In this document: piece by piece, positions 5,723 through 5,973 of the stretch | Position numbering within the stretch: position 1 is the stretch's first letter | How the letters are laid out: each line of letters begins with the position of its first letter | NCBI GenBank assembly: GCA_030616025.1 | Contig: JAUWYD010000080.1 | Span: forward strand, 1-5,973 | DNA length: 5,973 nucleotides | Source of the DNA: Chloroflexota bacterium | GTDB taxonomy: Bacteria; Chloroflexota; Anaerolineae; UBA7937; B3-Chlor | Reading direction: 5' to 3' | Translations under genes and position numbers: made by a program | The notes under the pieces: model-generated | Seen by the model: the letters and a program-made list of their open reading frames with translations, nothing else | What the model was told of the DNA's origin: nothing | Database searches by the model: none

Positions 5723-5973
5723 TCAGGCCACTGCCAGTGATTCGCGCTTTACCTGACCCAGGAGATGTGCCATCACCAGATAGGACCAGAAATTGGTGAA
5801 AAGCACGCCGACGAAGCAGGCGATGATGCCGAAGCCCGCGATGAAGTTAGCCACCAACACGAGGATGAGGGCCACGATGTAGTTGGCCAAGTTGGCGGTG
5901 ATGAAGCTGAAGATCTCGCCGAACTGGAAGGCGGACATGAACTCACCAGTGTCTGCGAACCTGATAGCGGCGG
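5723..5973 (-). CDS. DUF4013 family membrane protein, N-terminus cut by window edge
   Basis: The minus-strand frame ending at TGA 5725-5723 stays open to the right edge, giving 82 visible C-terminal residues. The pattern AAIRFADTGEF (1-11 of the visible part), AFQFGEIFSFI (14-24), a long helix NYIVALILVLVANFIAGFGI (30-49), then GVLFTNFWSYLVMAHLLGQ (55-73) matches the end of DUF4013 proteins as I know them. The usual hallmark is a short AF-x-F-x-E segment, two membrane helices and a final AHLYGQ-like motif. An ATG at 5938 could in principle start a 71-residue protein, but the conserved RFADTGEF lies upstream of it and only a weak ribosome site precedes it, so truncation by the window is preferred. 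The family has no defined function; it is a multi-pass inner-membrane protein. Confidence 0.83.
   Translation of the reverse strand, partial: AAIRFADTGEFMSAFQFGEIFSFITANLANYIVALILVLVANFIAGFGIIACFVGVLFTNFWSYLVMAHLLGQVKRESLAVA

Overview
The window looks like a piece of a moderately GC-rich bacterial chromosome. It holds two gene ends cut off by the window edges and four complete genes. The receiver-GAF-PAS-histidine kinase with an HDLRSPLTS-type H-box, the DUF4013 and DUF4126 membrane proteins, and the mixed GTG/TTG/ATG starts behind good Shine-Dalgarno sites would suit Chloroflexota (Anaerolineae-like) or a similar lineage. That placement is an inference from protein style only and is weak.

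Layout. Positions 1-1406 (minus) encode the N-terminal 468 residues of a histidine kinase that begins with a receiver domain; its catalytic ATPase domain lies beyond the left edge. A gap of about 495 bases follows, with a divergent pair of sigma70-like promoters, one for the kinase (1450-1478, minus) and one for the next operon (1757-1785, plus), separated by a hairpin-rich stretch without a recognisable gene. On the plus strand come a complete carbamate kinase (1902-2846) and, 16 bases later, a GT4-type glycosyltransferase with a TTG start (2863-3948). After a 262-base gap lies a short Wzz-type chain-length determinant without a kinase domain (4211-4927). It converges on a minus-strand DUF4126 membrane protein (4955-5527); a perfect 12-bp stem-loop fills the gap between them and reaches into both stop codons. 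At the right edge is the C-terminal part of a DUF4013 membrane protein (5723-5973, minus) followed by a GC-rich terminator hairpin.

How the genes fit together. The glycosyltransferase and the Wzz-like protein suggest the edge of a cell-surface polysaccharide locus. The carbamate kinase is a metabolic enzyme probably co-transcribed with the glycosyltransferase, with no obvious pathway link and no other arginine-deiminase gene in view. The kinase and the two DUF proteins are separate transcription units of unknown specific role. I see no mobile element, CRISPR array, tRNA or rRNA, and nothing that convincingly forms a new defence or mobile system. The most unusual signals are non-coding: the stem-loop shared by two converging stop codons and the structured gap at 1556-1735.
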